In this document: piece by piece, positions 17,261 through 25,656 of the stretch
Position numbering within the stretch: position 1 is the stretch's first letter
Layout of the letters: every line of letters begins with the position of its first letter
Assembly: GCA_028345195.1 (NCBI GenBank)
Contig: JAOMCX010000002.1
Location: 62,001-126,000, forward strand
Length of the DNA: 64,000 bases
Direction: 5' to 3'
Source of the DNA: Candidatus Nitrosopelagicus sp.
GTDB lineage: Archaea; Thermoproteota; Nitrososphaeria; Nitrososphaerales; Nitrosopumilaceae
The notes under the pieces: model-generated
Database searches by the model: none
Told to the model about the DNA's origin: nothing
The model's input: the letters and a program-made list of their open reading frames with translations, nothing else
Position numbers and translations under genes: made by a program

Positions 17261-18972
17261 CAGTATTTTCTCTCCACAGGTTTGTATTTAGTTATAGTAA
17301 CTGGATGCTTCTTCATAATTGGTTCGTTTGGATCATAATAGGCCAGTGTGTGATGAAGGAAATTTGCATCATCACGTGTTGGGAAATCAGTTCTAGCATG
17401 AGCTCCGCGAGATTCTTTTCTGTTTATAGCACCAACTAACACTACTTCAGCCACGCGGAACATAGAATCTAGCTCCATTACATTTTGGAAATTAGTATTA
17501 TATTCTTTAGCAGAATCATCAACATGCTTCCAGGTTTTTTGTTTAAGTTCTCGCACCTTTTTTAGACCTTCGGCTAAATCATTATGATTTCTGTAGACGT
17601 ATGCTTTTGCATTGAGAATTTCTGCAACTTCTTGTTTTACTTCATATGGATTTACATCTCCACGTCCACGGAATATTCCATCAAAAATTCGAGTTTCTTC
17701 AGCAGCTACTAAATGAGTAGGAAATTGTGCAGAAGTATGTTCTTTTTCAATATAATCAACAGCCAATGAACCTGTAATTTTTCCCCAAACAATACATTCA
17801 GAAGTAGAGTTTGCTCCAAGACGATTTGCACCATGAACACTGTTACATGCAGCTTCTCCTGCAGCCCAAACACCTTGAAGTTCTGCTGCACCGTCAATGT
17901 TTGTATGAATTCCACCCATCATGTAATGACAAACAGGTCTAATGTCAATTGGTTCATCTTTAGGATCAATTCCGGAGAATTTAATTGAAATTTCTCTAAT
18001 ACCGCCTAGTTTAGCTTTAATTTTTTCATCACCTAAATGTCGTAAATCTAGTTTCATGCAATCTTCTCCAGTTTCATGTTTGAATCCACGACCTTCATTA
18101 ATTTCAGTCATAATAGAACGTGAGACAATATCACGTGGAGCTAATTCCATTTTTCCAGCTGCATAATTTTTCATAAATCGGTCACCGTCTTTGTTTAGTA
18201 AATAACCACCTTCACCTCGTGCACCTTCAGTAATTAAAATTCCAGAAGGTAGAATTCCAGTAGGATGAAATTGTACAAACTCCATATCTTTTAATCCCAT
18301 TCCAGCACGATAAGCCATATCCAAACCATCAGGAGTGGATGATAATGCATATGTAGAATAACTAAAAATTCTCCCTGCACCACCAGTTGCAATTATCAAC
18401 GCCTTACCTTTGATTGTATAAAATGATCCGGATGATGTCTCTATTGCAGTTATTCCACAAAATTGTTTTCCATCATGAACGATTGATGTGATGTACCATT
18501 CATTTAGGAATTCAATATTGTCAAATTTCTGACAAGTGTCGTATAAAGTCTGCATTTCAAAAAATCCGACTTTATCAATAGCATAAGTTGCACGTGGAAA
18601 ACTATATCCTCCAAAATTACGTTGATCTATTTTTCCGTTTTCTTGTCTGGACCATGGCATTCCCCAATGTTCTAATTGAAAAATTTCATTTGGCATCATA
18701 TGACATAATTTTTCAGCGGTATCTTGGTCTGCTAAAAAATCACTTCCTTTTACAGTATCATAAATATGAGATTCTATTGTATCACCTTTGTCTTCTTGTA
18801 TTACAGCAGCAGTTCCTCCTTCTGCAGATACAGAGTGAGAACGCATGACCTGTGTTTTTGCAATAACACCAATCTTGATTTTTTGATTCTTCTTTGCAGC
18901 CTCAATGGCAGCACGTAATCCTGCCAAACCAGAACCTGCAATGATTAGATCAAATTCAATAGAATCCGTCAT
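17260..18972 (-). CDS. sdhA: Succinate dehydrogenase flavoprotein subunit (SdhA)
   Basis: A 570-residue flavoprotein that oxidises succinate to fumarate. The FAD-binding Rossmann motif is GSGLAGLRAAIEAA. The His that holds FAD is in HSVSAEGGTAAV. The catalytic segment is HPTGILPSGILITEGARGEGG, and RPVCHYMMGGI and GANRLGANS follow. In these archaea it also serves the HP/HB cycle, where succinate is an intermediate. The gene starts at ATG 18972 and leads the sdhACDB operon; the intergenic region to the divergent PadR gene is about 90 bases. Confidence 0.96.
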   Translation of the reverse strand: MTDSIEFDLIIAGSGLAGLRAAIEAAKKNQKIKIGVIAKTQVMRSHSVSAEGGTAAVIQEDKGDTIESHIYDTVKGSDFLADQDTAEKLCHMMPNEIFQLEHWGMPWSRQENGKIDQRNFGGYSFPRATYAIDKVGFFEMQTLYDTCQKFDNIEFLNEWYITSIVHDGKQFCGITAIETSSGSFYTIKGKALIIATGGAGRIFSYSTYALSSTPDGLDMAYRAGMGLKDMEFVQFHPTGILPSGILITEGARGEGGYLLNKDGDRFMKNYAAGKMELAPRDIVSRSIMTEINEGRGFKHETGEDCMKLDLRHLGDEKIKAKLGGIREISIKFSGIDPKDEPIDIRPVCHYMMGGIHTNIDGAAELQGVWAAGEAACNSVHGANRLGANSTSECIVWGKITGSLAVDYIEKEHTSAQFPTHLVAAEETRIFDGIFRGRGDVNPYEVKQEVAEILNAKAYVYRNHNDLAEGLKKVRELKQKTWKHVDDSAKEYNTNFQNVMELDSMFRVAEVVLVGAINRKESRGAHARTDFPTRDDANFLHHTLAYYDPNEPIMKKHPVTITKYKPVERKY

Positions 18973-19033
18973 TAATGAATAAAATTAGAAGAGGTTACTT
19001 ATGTATTATAACAAAATATGACGGATCGAATGA

Positions 19034-19043
19034 TTAATATATA
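19034..19043 (+). promoter_or_regulatory. TATA-like box for the PadR gene
   Basis: AT-only stretch TTAATATATA about 25-31 bases upstream of the GTG/ATG start at 19062/19065. This spacing fits an archaeal box A with a leaderless or nearly leaderless transcript. Placement is by eye. Confidence 0.5.
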
Positions 19044-19065
19044 TCGCTAGCGATATCGCTAGTGA
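19042..19065 (+). promoter_or_regulatory. Palindromic operator-like element overlapping the PadR start
   Basis: A perfect 14-bp palindrome TATCGCTAGCGATA (19042-19055) overlaps a second, imperfect copy TATCGCTAGTGA (19054-19065) that runs into the start codon. The two half-site arrays touch the 3' side of the TATA-like box and end at the start. This is the layout expected for autorepression by a winged-helix dimer. The binding protein is inferred, not shown. Confidence 0.65.
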
Positions 19066-19550
19066 TGTTTAAGGAATGGACACAGCGTGTTGGAAGCATG
19101 GTTCCAAGAGGATTTTCTAGATATTACATCTTACAACAATTGATGGAAAACCCACATACAGGAAAAGAGATTATTGATTCTGCAGTTGAAGCAAGTGCTG
19201 GGAACTGGAAACCATCACCCGGACTAATTTACCCACTGCTTGGTAGATTACTAGATGAAGGTCTAATTGAAGAAAGTGAAAATGGAAAGTATCAGATTAC
19301 AGATAACGGGAAAACGATACTAATGGATCTGGAGAACTGGAAAATGAATATGCAGCAACAGATGAGTACAATGATGCGACTTATGGATATGGGAAAATTC
19401 ATGGGAATGGATATGTTAGAAAGAGTGACTATACTAGGTAATTTATTGAGTTCAAATGCAAGTAACATGACAAATCATGAAATTGAAAAATACAAGAAAT
19501 TTCTCCAAGATGAATTAGAAAAAATCAAAGAGATGGATTCTAAAAAATAG
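19065..19550 (+). CDS. PadR-family transcriptional regulator
   Basis: A 161-residue winged-helix regulator. The N-terminal domain has SRYYILQQLMENPHTGKEII, the wing turn SPGLIYPLLGRLLDEGLIEE and the C-terminal segment TDNGKTILMDLENWKMNM, all PadR-like. A Met-rich helix follows (MMRLMDMGKFMGMDM), probably for dimerisation or sensing. The GTG at 19062 overlaps the operator and is in frame; the ATG at 19065 is chosen. Ligand and targets are unknown; the palindrome overlapping its own start suggests autoregulation. The downstream ICL-family enzyme is 45 bases away and may be co-transcribed. Confidence 0.88.
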   Translation: MFKEWTQRVGSMVPRGFSRYYILQQLMENPHTGKEIIDSAVEASAGNWKPSPGLIYPLLGRLLDEGLIEESENGKYQITDNGKTILMDLENWKMNMQQQMSTMMRLMDMGKFMGMDMLERVTILGNLLSSNASNMTNHEIEKYKKFLQDELEKIKEMDSKK

Positions 19551-19595
19551 ACAATTATAGACTAATCATAAATAAAACAGGATTAGATAGATTTT

Positions 19596-20453
19596 ATGAA
19601 AAAACTTCGTAAACTAATTAATGATAAATCAAAACCATTGGTAGTTCCAGGAGTTTATGATGCAATAGGAGCAAAAATTGCTCAAAAAGTAGGTTTTGAT
19701 GCAATGTTTCAAACAGGTTATGGTACATCTGCCACATTGTTAGGAATGCCAGATTATGGATTCATTGGATTATCTGAAACGACAGATAATGCTAGACGTA
19801 TAGCAAATGCAATTTCAGTACCACTAATTGTAGATGTAGATACAGGTTATGGGAATGCATTAACTGTAAAAAAATTACTTCAGGATTTACAAGTTGCAGG
19901 AGTGTCAGGCATATTTCTTGAAGATCAAAAATGGCCAAAAAGATGTGGTCATATGAAAGGAAAGGAGGTGGTTCAAAAAGAAGAGTATGGAGAGAAATTA
20001 GCAGCCGCAGTAGATGCAAAAGAGGACAAAGATTTCATCATAGTAGCTAGAACAGATGCCAGAGCAACAGAGGGATTAGATGATGCAATCGAAAGAGGAA
20101 AATATTACAAAAAAATTGGAGCAGATTTGATTTTTGTTGAAGCCCCAAAATCAATAGAAGAGATGAAAAAAATTGGAAAATCAATAAACGCCCCATTAGT
20201 TGCAAATATGATTGAAGGAGGAGCAACTCCAATTAGTTCAACAACTACGTTGCATAAGATGGGGTATCAACTAATATTATATCCATTATCCATATTGTAT
20301 GCAAATACATTTGCAACAATGAAAATACTAAAAGAATTAAAAGATAAGGGCACCACTACAAGACTCAAAAAAGATTTGGTTGATTTTGATCAGTTTAATG
20401 ATATTGTTGAATTATCAAAATTTAGAAAATTGGAGAATAAATATTCAAAATAA
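19596..20453 (+). CDS. Isocitrate lyase / PEP mutase superfamily enzyme (PrpB-like)
   Basis: A 285-residue (alpha/beta)8-barrel enzyme. It has the superfamily signatures DVDTGYGNA and EDQKWPKRCGHMKGK, where the Cys and neighbouring residues form the catalytic loop of C-C bond lyases. Length matches methylisocitrate lyase and dimethylmalate lyase-like proteins, not the longer isocitrate lyase. Substrate cannot be decided; no malate synthase or methylcitrate synthase is near. Neighbours are a PadR regulator and Alba. Confidence 0.8.
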   Translation: MKKLRKLINDKSKPLVVPGVYDAIGAKIAQKVGFDAMFQTGYGTSATLLGMPDYGFIGLSETTDNARRIANAISVPLIVDVDTGYGNALTVKKLLQDLQVAGVSGIFLEDQKWPKRCGHMKGKEVVQKEEYGEKLAAAVDAKEDKDFIIVARTDARATEGLDDAIERGKYYKKIGADLIFVEAPKSIEEMKKIGKSINAPLVANMIEGGATPISSTTTLHKMGYQLILYPLSILYANTFATMKILKELKDKGTTTRLKKDLVDFDQFNDIVELSKFRKLENKYSK

Positions 20454-20475
20454 AAAAGAAAAACTAGTAAAGAGT

Positions 20476-20763
20476 TTATTGAGTAGTTCTCTTTACTTCA
20501 ATTTCTATTGTGGAAACATTTCTTGTCTTACCGTCTTGTGACTCTAAACTTTCAGAGCCTATGGATATATTTCCAATGCTATATCCGGAGTTCTCGGTCT
20601 TTCTTGAAATTATTTGTGCAACATCTACGGCTCTACCGATACTCATTCCTCGAGCTTTGATGTTGACAGAAGGCAAATTAGCCAATTGGATTAACGTTGA
20701 AGTAACGTATGCCATAATTGGTTTCTTACCTATGAATACAGTGTCTCGTTGTTCGGTTGACAT
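20476..20763 (-). CDS. alba: DNA/RNA-binding chromatin protein Alba
   Basis: A 95-residue archaeal chromatin protein that coats DNA and RNA. The conserved segment VFIGKKPIMAYVTSTLIQL contains the paired Lys that contact DNA and are targets of acetylation in relatives; ARGMSIGRAVDVAQII is also typical. The start codon ATG (20763-20761) overlaps by two bases the ATG of the divergent HEAT-repeat gene. A TATA-like box for this gene lies inside the neighbour's coding start. Confidence 0.94.
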   Translation of the reverse strand: MSTEQRDTVFIGKKPIMAYVTSTLIQLANLPSVNIKARGMSIGRAVDVAQIISRKTENSGYSIGNISIGSESLESQDGKTRNVSTIEIEVKRTTQ

Positions 20764-21337
20764 GCGAGTAAAATATTACGAGGATAATTTAAATCAAGAT
20801 AGGTTGGACAGAGAGGAAATTTTGGAATCATTCAAAAATGATGCTTCAAAGAAAAGTATTGTATCTAGATTAAGTCAGAATAAAGATCCAGAAATTATCC
20901 AAAAAATGATTGAATTATTTGACGATGATGATATTGAGATAAGAGGAGAAGTATTCAGTACTTTACTTCTTAATCAAAATGAAATTTTTGAGGAGTTGAT
21001 TTTAGGATTAGGACATGAAAGTAAAAATGTGCGAGCATATGTGACCTTAGTTTTAGCAAATAGAAATGAAAAAAGTGTAATTGCAAAAATTAGAAAATTA
21101 ACAAGTGATTCAAGTGGTTTAGTTAGAACTTGTGCATATGGAGCATTAGGACATTTAGAAGTAAAGGAATCTGCTAAGGAACTACACCAAGGTATTTTTG
21201 ATTCAAATTTAGAGGCTGTAAAAAGTGCAGCATACGCATTAGCAAGAATTGGTGAAAAAATTTCAGACAAAGAAATAGAAGAATTACATAGATTAGAGGA
21301 ATCAGAATTTAGAAAAATTTTAAAGTTTTTTAATTAA
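20762..21337 (+). CDS. HEAT-repeat protein
   Basis: A 191-residue, all-helical protein with about five HEAT/armadillo-type helix pairs: DPEIIQKMIELFDDDDIEIRGEV, SKNVRAYVTLVLANRN, SGLVRTCAYGALGHLEV and LEAVKSAAYALARIGE. Such proteins are scaffolds; lyase-type relatives bind bilins, but no ligand residues stand out here. The ATG at 20762 is the only upstream start not buried in alba; a longer reading runs antisense through alba and is rejected. Partner unknown. Confidence 0.8.
   Translation: MRVKYYEDNLNQDRLDREEILESFKNDASKKSIVSRLSQNKDPEIIQKMIELFDDDDIEIRGEVFSTLLLNQNEIFEELILGLGHESKNVRAYVTLVLANRNEKSVIAKIRKLTSDSSGLVRTCAYGALGHLEVKESAKELHQGIFDSNLEAVKSAAYALARIGEKISDKEIEELHRLEESEFRKILKFFN
20788..20793 (-). 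promoter_or_regulatory. TATA-like box for alba inside the HEAT gene
   Basis: TTTAAA (TTTAAAT in context) lies about 25-30 bases upstream of the alba ATG on the minus strand, inside codons 9-11 of the HEAT-repeat gene. The position matches a leaderless archaeal promoter. Confidence 0.45.
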
Positions 21338-21341
21338 ATGG

Positions 21342-21415
21342 TGGACCGAAAGGGATTTGAACCCTTGACCCCACGCATGCCATGCGCGTATTCTACCAGG
21401 CTGAACTATCGGCCC
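21342..21415 (-). tRNA. tRNA-Ala (GGC)
   Basis: A 74-nt cloverleaf on the minus strand. The acceptor pairs GGGCCGA with TCGGTCC and includes the G3:U70 pair that marks alanine; discriminator A. Anticodon loop ATGGCAT on stem CGCGC/GCGTG gives GGC. T arm GGGTTCAAATCCC. No intron. Confidence 0.93.
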
Positions 21416-21490
21416 ATGAACCTAATGATTCGTTTTCTTAAAAAATCACCAACATTTAACTTAATTTGACTTAGGCTAATCTAACAGAAG

Positions 21491-21500
21491 ATATTTAAAC
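21491..21500 (+). promoter_or_regulatory. TATA-like box of FNR paralogue 2
   Basis: ATATTTAAAC lies about 22-31 bases upstream of the ATG at 21522, spacing typical of an archaeal leaderless promoter. Confidence 0.5.
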
Positions 21501-21521
21501 ATAAATTCGTATTTTTAAGAA

Positions 21522-22364
21522 ATGGTTCAAGATAATAAAGCAAAATTAACTTATACACAATTACTAAAAGAAGACCTTGGCATATTTCGTCTTGTTCCAG
21601 AAGATGGAGTTATTCCAGATTTCAAAGCAGGTCAATTTTTAACACTTGGAATGCCGGTACCTGGAGAAGATAATAAAATTGTTCGACGTGCATATTCAAT
21701 TGCATCACATCCAGAAAATAAAAAATTTTTTGAGTTTGTAATTAGATGGGTAAGAAAACCATTTCCAGGAAGATTGACAACTGAATTATTTAATGCAAAA
21801 GAAGGTGCAGATGTAAGTTGGGTTAAACCATTAGGTCACCTAACAATTAATGATGAATTACCAAACGGTGATCCGGATACTAGAAGAATTGTTTGTATCG
21901 GAGGAGGAACAGGCTTAGCACCATTTGTGAGTTTTGCTCAGCATCTTCATGACATAGGAGATAAAAGAGAAATTGTTGTTTTGCATGGAGCCAGTTATGT
22001 GGACGAATTAAGTTATAAACAATTACTTACAGATTTAGAAAATGAAAGTTTGGATAGAGGTACAGACAAATGGAATTTCAAATATAGAGCAGCAATTAGT
22101 AGACCACAAGAATGGTTTAATCGTGCATGGACGGGTCAAACAGGAAGAGTAGAACAATTCCTGAGAACAAAATCTGGAGAAAAATCACCATTAGAAGAAT
22201 TAGTTGGAGAAAAAATTACAAAAGATAACACCATGTTTTACATCTGTGGATGGCAAGGAACAATTGATGGTACATTAGATTATCTTGGAAATAATGAGTT
22301 CGTAACAGAGAGAAATAAACGAGAAGATGGTAGTTATGAAGTCAAATTCGAATCATATGGATAA
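21522..22364 (+). CDS. Ferredoxin-NADP reductase-like flavoprotein (copy 2)
   Basis: A 280-residue paralogue of the protein at 10582-11418; both share RAYSIASH, FVIRWVRKP, GGGTGLAPF, LHGASYVDELSYK and an ICGxQGTIDG segment, and end in ESYG. It has the FAD (RxYS) and NADP (GGGTGLAP) motifs. The two copies differ most in residues 95-115 after the FAD domain, where this copy has VKPLGHLTINDELPNGD. Having two paralogues suggests different electron partners; this is not shown by the sequence. Confidence 0.85.
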   Translation: MVQDNKAKLTYTQLLKEDLGIFRLVPEDGVIPDFKAGQFLTLGMPVPGEDNKIVRRAYSIASHPENKKFFEFVIRWVRKPFPGRLTTELFNAKEGADVSWVKPLGHLTINDELPNGDPDTRRIVCIGGGTGLAPFVSFAQHLHDIGDKREIVVLHGASYVDELSYKQLLTDLENESLDRGTDKWNFKYRAAISRPQEWFNRAWTGQTGRVEQFLRTKSGEKSPLEELVGEKITKDNTMFYICGWQGTIDGTLDYLGNNEFVTERNKREDGSYEVKFESYG

Positions 22365-22420
22365 GAAAAGATCGGTAGAGCAGCTCAGTTATTAAAATAC
22401 AAGATAAACAGCAAATTATT

Positions 22421-23017
22421 ATGACAATTGCAATTTACTTGGCACATTTGAATCCAGTTACGAATGCACATGCAGAAATTATTAGAGATTTATCAAAAAC
22501 AGATAAGGTAGTTGTTATGCCGGTTAGATTTCTAAATGAGGAGAAAGAAATTAACAGTAAAAGCTTTCCATTTAGCTTTGAACTTAGAAAAGAAATGTTA
22601 GAATCAGTTTTTGGAGAATCAATCACAGTTTCATCAAATTATACATTTCATGCACCTTTCAAGAAATATTTTCCACCACTTGTTTCCAAAGGTTCATGGA
22701 AATTAAGGAAAGAAATTCTCAGTGAAATTGAAGGAAAATACTACACATACACAGGTGATAAAGCAGAGGGAATAATGTTGAAATTATACAGATTAAAACC
22801 AAAAATTGGTCAAAGAAAAGAACTCTCTGCAACATCGGTAAAAAATGAAATGTATGAATCAGTTACAGGAGGAAAAAAAGAGTGGGAAAAACAAGTTCCA
22901 GAATCGGTGGCAGAAATTATCAACAAAAATTGGGATATTGTCGAAAAATTTGCATCATCAGAAGATAATACAACGAGAGTGCTAGGTATGAAGTTCCCAA
23001 GAGAAGGATATACCTAG
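22421..23017 (+). CDS. Cytidylyltransferase-like nucleotidyltransferase
   Basis: A 198-residue Rossmann-fold nucleotidyltransferase. Its N-terminus MTIAIYLAHLNPVTNAHAEII matches the T/HxxH-type loop, here TNAH. ELSATSVKNEM near residue 135 is the ISxTxIR-type motif. These features are shared by NMN adenylyltransferase and phosphopantetheine or glycerol-3-phosphate transferases; the substrate is undecided. The C-terminus includes WDIVEKFASSEDNTTRV. It is followed by ilvE. Confidence 0.7.
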   Translation: MTIAIYLAHLNPVTNAHAEIIRDLSKTDKVVVMPVRFLNEEKEINSKSFPFSFELRKEMLESVFGESITVSSNYTFHAPFKKYFPPLVSKGSWKLRKEILSEIEGKYYTYTGDKAEGIMLKLYRLKPKIGQRKELSATSVKNEMYESVTGGKKEWEKQVPESVAEIINKNWDIVEKFASSEDNTTRVLGMKFPREGYT

Positions 23018-23052
23018 TTATAAAATAAATATACAAAATTCTAGAATTTTTT

Positions 23053-23967
23053 GTGAGTTCCATATCTGAATTAATTTGGTTTGATGGGAAATTTGTAAAA
23101 CATAGCAATGCAAAGATTCCAGTAACAACTCATGCAATTCATTACGGCACATCAATTTTTGAAGGAATTAGAGCATATTGGAATGGAGAAAAATTAAACA
23201 TATTCAGATTAGATGAACATGTTACAAGATTCAGAAATTCAGGAAAATTTTATGATATCACATTAAGATTTACTAACAAAGAAATTAAAGAAGCAATAAT
23301 TAATTTATGTAAAAAAAATAAAATTAAAACTTCATGTTATATCAGACCATTTTATTTTGTTGGACAATACGGAATTAACCTACACGTAACAAAAAAAGCA
23401 CCAACACATGCAGTTATTTTTTGTTTTCCATTTGGAGATTTATTTAATAAAAATGGAATTACGGCATGTATTTCAAAATGGAGGAAGTTTAATGATAGTT
23501 CAACTCCCACACAAGCAAAAATGGGTGGAAATTATCTAAATTCAATTTTAGCTACACAGGATGCAAAAAAAAGAAAATTCGATGAAGCGATTCTATTAGA
23601 TAAAAATAATAAAGTTAGTGAAGCACCTGGAGAAAATATCTTTATTGTAAAAAATAATACATTGATCACACCACCACTTTCATCATCAGCGTTAGATGGT
23701 ATAACAAGAAAATCAATTTTAGAATTTGCAAAGAATATGAAAGTCAAAACAAAGATTAAAGAAATTACAAAAGATGAACTAAAAAAAGCAGACGAAGTGT
23801 TCCTAACTGGAACTGCAGCAGAAATAACACCTGTAATTAAAATCGAATCTAAAAAAATTGGAGAAGGTAAAGTTGGAAATGTGACAAAACAGGTTATGGA
23901 TACATACACCGAGATAGTAATGAATAATAACAAAAAATTTTCTAAATGGTTAACAAACGTGTATTAA
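23053..23967 (+). CDS. ilvE: Branched-chain amino acid aminotransferase
   Basis: A 304-residue fold-type IV PLP aminotransferase, using a GTG start. It transfers amino groups in leucine, isoleucine and valine synthesis. The catalytic Lys is in QAKMGGNYLNSILATQ, followed by VSEAPGENIFIVKN and the C-terminal EVFLTGTAAEITPV. N-terminal HYGTSIFEGIRAYW is also diagnostic. The start follows the previous gene by about 35 bases and its stop precedes the Gfo/Idh gene by two bases, so co-transcription is likely. Confidence 0.93.
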   Translation: MSSISELIWFDGKFVKHSNAKIPVTTHAIHYGTSIFEGIRAYWNGEKLNIFRLDEHVTRFRNSGKFYDITLRFTNKEIKEAIINLCKKNKIKTSCYIRPFYFVGQYGINLHVTKKAPTHAVIFCFPFGDLFNKNGITACISKWRKFNDSSTPTQAKMGGNYLNSILATQDAKKRKFDEAILLDKNNKVSEAPGENIFIVKNNTLITPPLSSSALDGITRKSILEFAKNMKVKTKIKEITKDELKKADEVFLTGTAAEITPVIKIESKKIGEGKVGNVTKQVMDTYTEIVMNNNKKFSKWLTNVY

Positions 23968-23969
23968 AA

Positions 23970-24905
23970 ATGAAAGTAATTCAAATTGGAACAGGTGGAT
24001 GGGGTAAAAATCACAGTAGAGTTTTATCAGAATTTGGTGTGTTATCAGCTATTTGTGATATGAATTATGAAAGAGCAAAGGAGTTTGGAGAAAAATATAA
24101 CGTCAATTATTATAAAACACTAGAAGAGTTGTTTGAAAATGAAGAATTTGATGCAGCATTCATTTGTACACCTACATCAACTCATTCAGAATTAGCATTA
24201 CAATTAATTGAAAAAAAGAAACATGTTTTTGTAGAAAAACCAATGACATATCTTTCAGAAGATGGTGAAAAATTAGTAGAAAAGGCTAGAAAAAATAAAG
24301 TTATTTTGACATGTGGATATATTGAGAGATTTAATCCCGCAGTAGCTCATGTCAAAGAATATCTAAAATCAAAGAAATTTGGAGATTTGATTAGATTAGA
24401 ATTTTATCGGGAGCACCGAATGCCACTACACATCAAAGACGTTGGAATAATTTATGATACAAGCGTTCATGATATAGATACAGCAATGTGGCTTTTTGAT
24501 GAAACACCACAAGTTGTGTTTGCAAAGTCAGGACAAATTAATCATGAACACGAAGATTTTGCAACAATAATGCTTGGTTTCAAAGATAATAGAATAGCCA
24601 CCATTTCTTCAAATTGGATTACCCCAACCAGAGTGAGAAACTTTAACGCAGTATGTACTGATGGGCGAATTTTTTCAGATTTCATAACACAAGAAATAAG
24701 AATTGAGACCGATAAAGGAACAGAAACACCATCAAAACAAAAAGAGGAACCATTATCATTAGAGATTAGAAACTTTCTTGATGCAATTGAGAGTAAAAAT
24801 GAGTTAAGAGTAAAGCCCGAACATGCAGTAAATGTGACAAGAATTGCAGAAGCAGCTCTTTTATCTAGTCAAAAAGGGATTCCAATTTATCTGGATATAA
24901 AATGA
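23970..24905 (+). CDS. Gfo/Idh/MocA-family oxidoreductase
   Basis: A 311-residue NAD(P)-dependent sugar-type dehydrogenase from the ATG at 23970 (an in-frame earlier start overlaps ilvE). N-terminal Rossmann motif is VIQIGTGGWGKNHSRVL; conserved EKPMTY with the catalytic Lys follows at about residue 93; a C-terminal domain contains GIIYDTSVHDIDTAMWL with the His. It resembles the dehydrogenase step of UDP-sugar modification (WbpB-like), consistent with the acetyltransferase two genes on. Substrate not proven. Confidence 0.85.
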   Translation: MKVIQIGTGGWGKNHSRVLSEFGVLSAICDMNYERAKEFGEKYNVNYYKTLEELFENEEFDAAFICTPTSTHSELALQLIEKKKHVFVEKPMTYLSEDGEKLVEKARKNKVILTCGYIERFNPAVAHVKEYLKSKKFGDLIRLEFYREHRMPLHIKDVGIIYDTSVHDIDTAMWLFDETPQVVFAKSGQINHEHEDFATIMLGFKDNRIATISSNWITPTRVRNFNAVCTDGRIFSDFITQEIRIETDKGTETPSKQKEEPLSLEIRNFLDAIESKNELRVKPEHAVNVTRIAEAALLSSQKGIPIYLDIK

Positions 24906-25171
24906 AGAGAAAACTATTAGATATTTTGGCATGTCCAATGTGTAAAAAGCATCCTTTGGAATTAATAGAAATTAAAACAAAAAATGATGAGATAGTAGAA
25001 GGAGCAATTTATTGTGATACGTGTGAAAGATATTTCCTCATCATTGAGGAGATTCCTGTAATGTTACCAGATGAATTAAGAGATAAAAAACAAGAAAATG
25101 AATTTCTTCAAAAAAACAAAGATTCTCTTCCTGAAAAAATTATCAAGCAAGGAAAACCTTGGCATTTGTGA
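24902..25171 (+). CDS. Trm112-like zinc protein
   Basis: An 89-residue protein with the Trm112/UPF0434 pattern: KLLDILACPMCKKHPLEL (CxxC) and IYCDTCERYFLIIEEIPVMLP (CxxC), then a charged tail. Family members are zinc-bound activators of methyltransferases. The ATG overlaps the stop of the Gfo/Idh gene (ATGA). Why it lies between two sugar-type genes is unclear. Confidence 0.82.
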   Translation: MKRKLLDILACPMCKKHPLELIEIKTKNDEIVEGAIYCDTCERYFLIIEEIPVMLPDELRDKKQENEFLQKNKDSLPEKIIKQGKPWHL

Positions 25172-25176
25172 TAAGA

Positions 25177-25656
25177 ATGGTTGAAAATTTTATTTCTGAA
25201 AAAGCAAAGATTGGAGAAAATGTCAAGATTTGGCATTTTGCATATGTTGGAGATCATACAGAGATTGGAGAAAATGTCAAGATTGGTTCACTTGCTCACG
25301 TAGATTATGATGTGAAAATTGGAAATAATACAATGATTGAGGGACTAGTTTACATTCCACCATTATCAAGAATTGGGAATAATGTTTTCATTGGACCATC
25401 AGCATCATTAACAAACGATCCATTCCCACCAAGTGAAAAATTAATTGGAGTTACAATAAAAGATAATGCAATAATTGGTAGTCGAGCAGTAATCAAAGCA
25501 GGTGTAACCATTGGGGAAAACAGTGTAGTTGCAATGGGATCTGTCGTAACTAAAAATGTACCAGCAAATACAGTTGTTGGTGGCGTTCCTGCAAAAGAAA
25601 TGTATTCAAAAGAAGAATATGATAAAAAACAACTAGATTGGAAAAATTCTAATTAA
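25177..25656 (+). CDS. Left-handed beta-helix acyl/acetyltransferase (hexapeptide repeats)
   Basis: A 159-residue hexapeptide-repeat transferase with repeats such as KIGENVKIWHFAYV, IGENVKIGSLAHV and NNTMIEGLVYIPPLSRIGNNV, plus the C-terminal VVGGVPAKEM. It is close to WbpD/PglD-type N-acetyltransferases that acetylate amino sugars. The frame also opens at TTG 25159, but the ATG at 25177 gives a normal N-terminus (VENFISEKAKIG). It overlaps the ferritin gene by 4 bases at the 3' ends. Confidence 0.83.
   Translation: MVENFISEKAKIGENVKIWHFAYVGDHTEIGENVKIGSLAHVDYDVKIGNNTMIEGLVYIPPLSRIGNNVFIGPSASLTNDPFPPSEKLIGVTIKDNAIIGSRAVIKAGVTIGENSVVAMGSVVTKNVPANTVVGGVPAKEMYSKEEYDKKQLDWKNSN

Noticed and set aside
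19596-20453. True isocitrate lyase of the glyoxylate cycle
   Set aside because: 285 residues is too short and matches the methylisocitrate lyase/PEP mutase-like branch; no malate synthase is present.
20510-20761. Long frame before the HEAT-repeat gene
   Set aside because: It runs antisense across alba, whose sequence is clearly coding. The HEAT gene begins at 20762.
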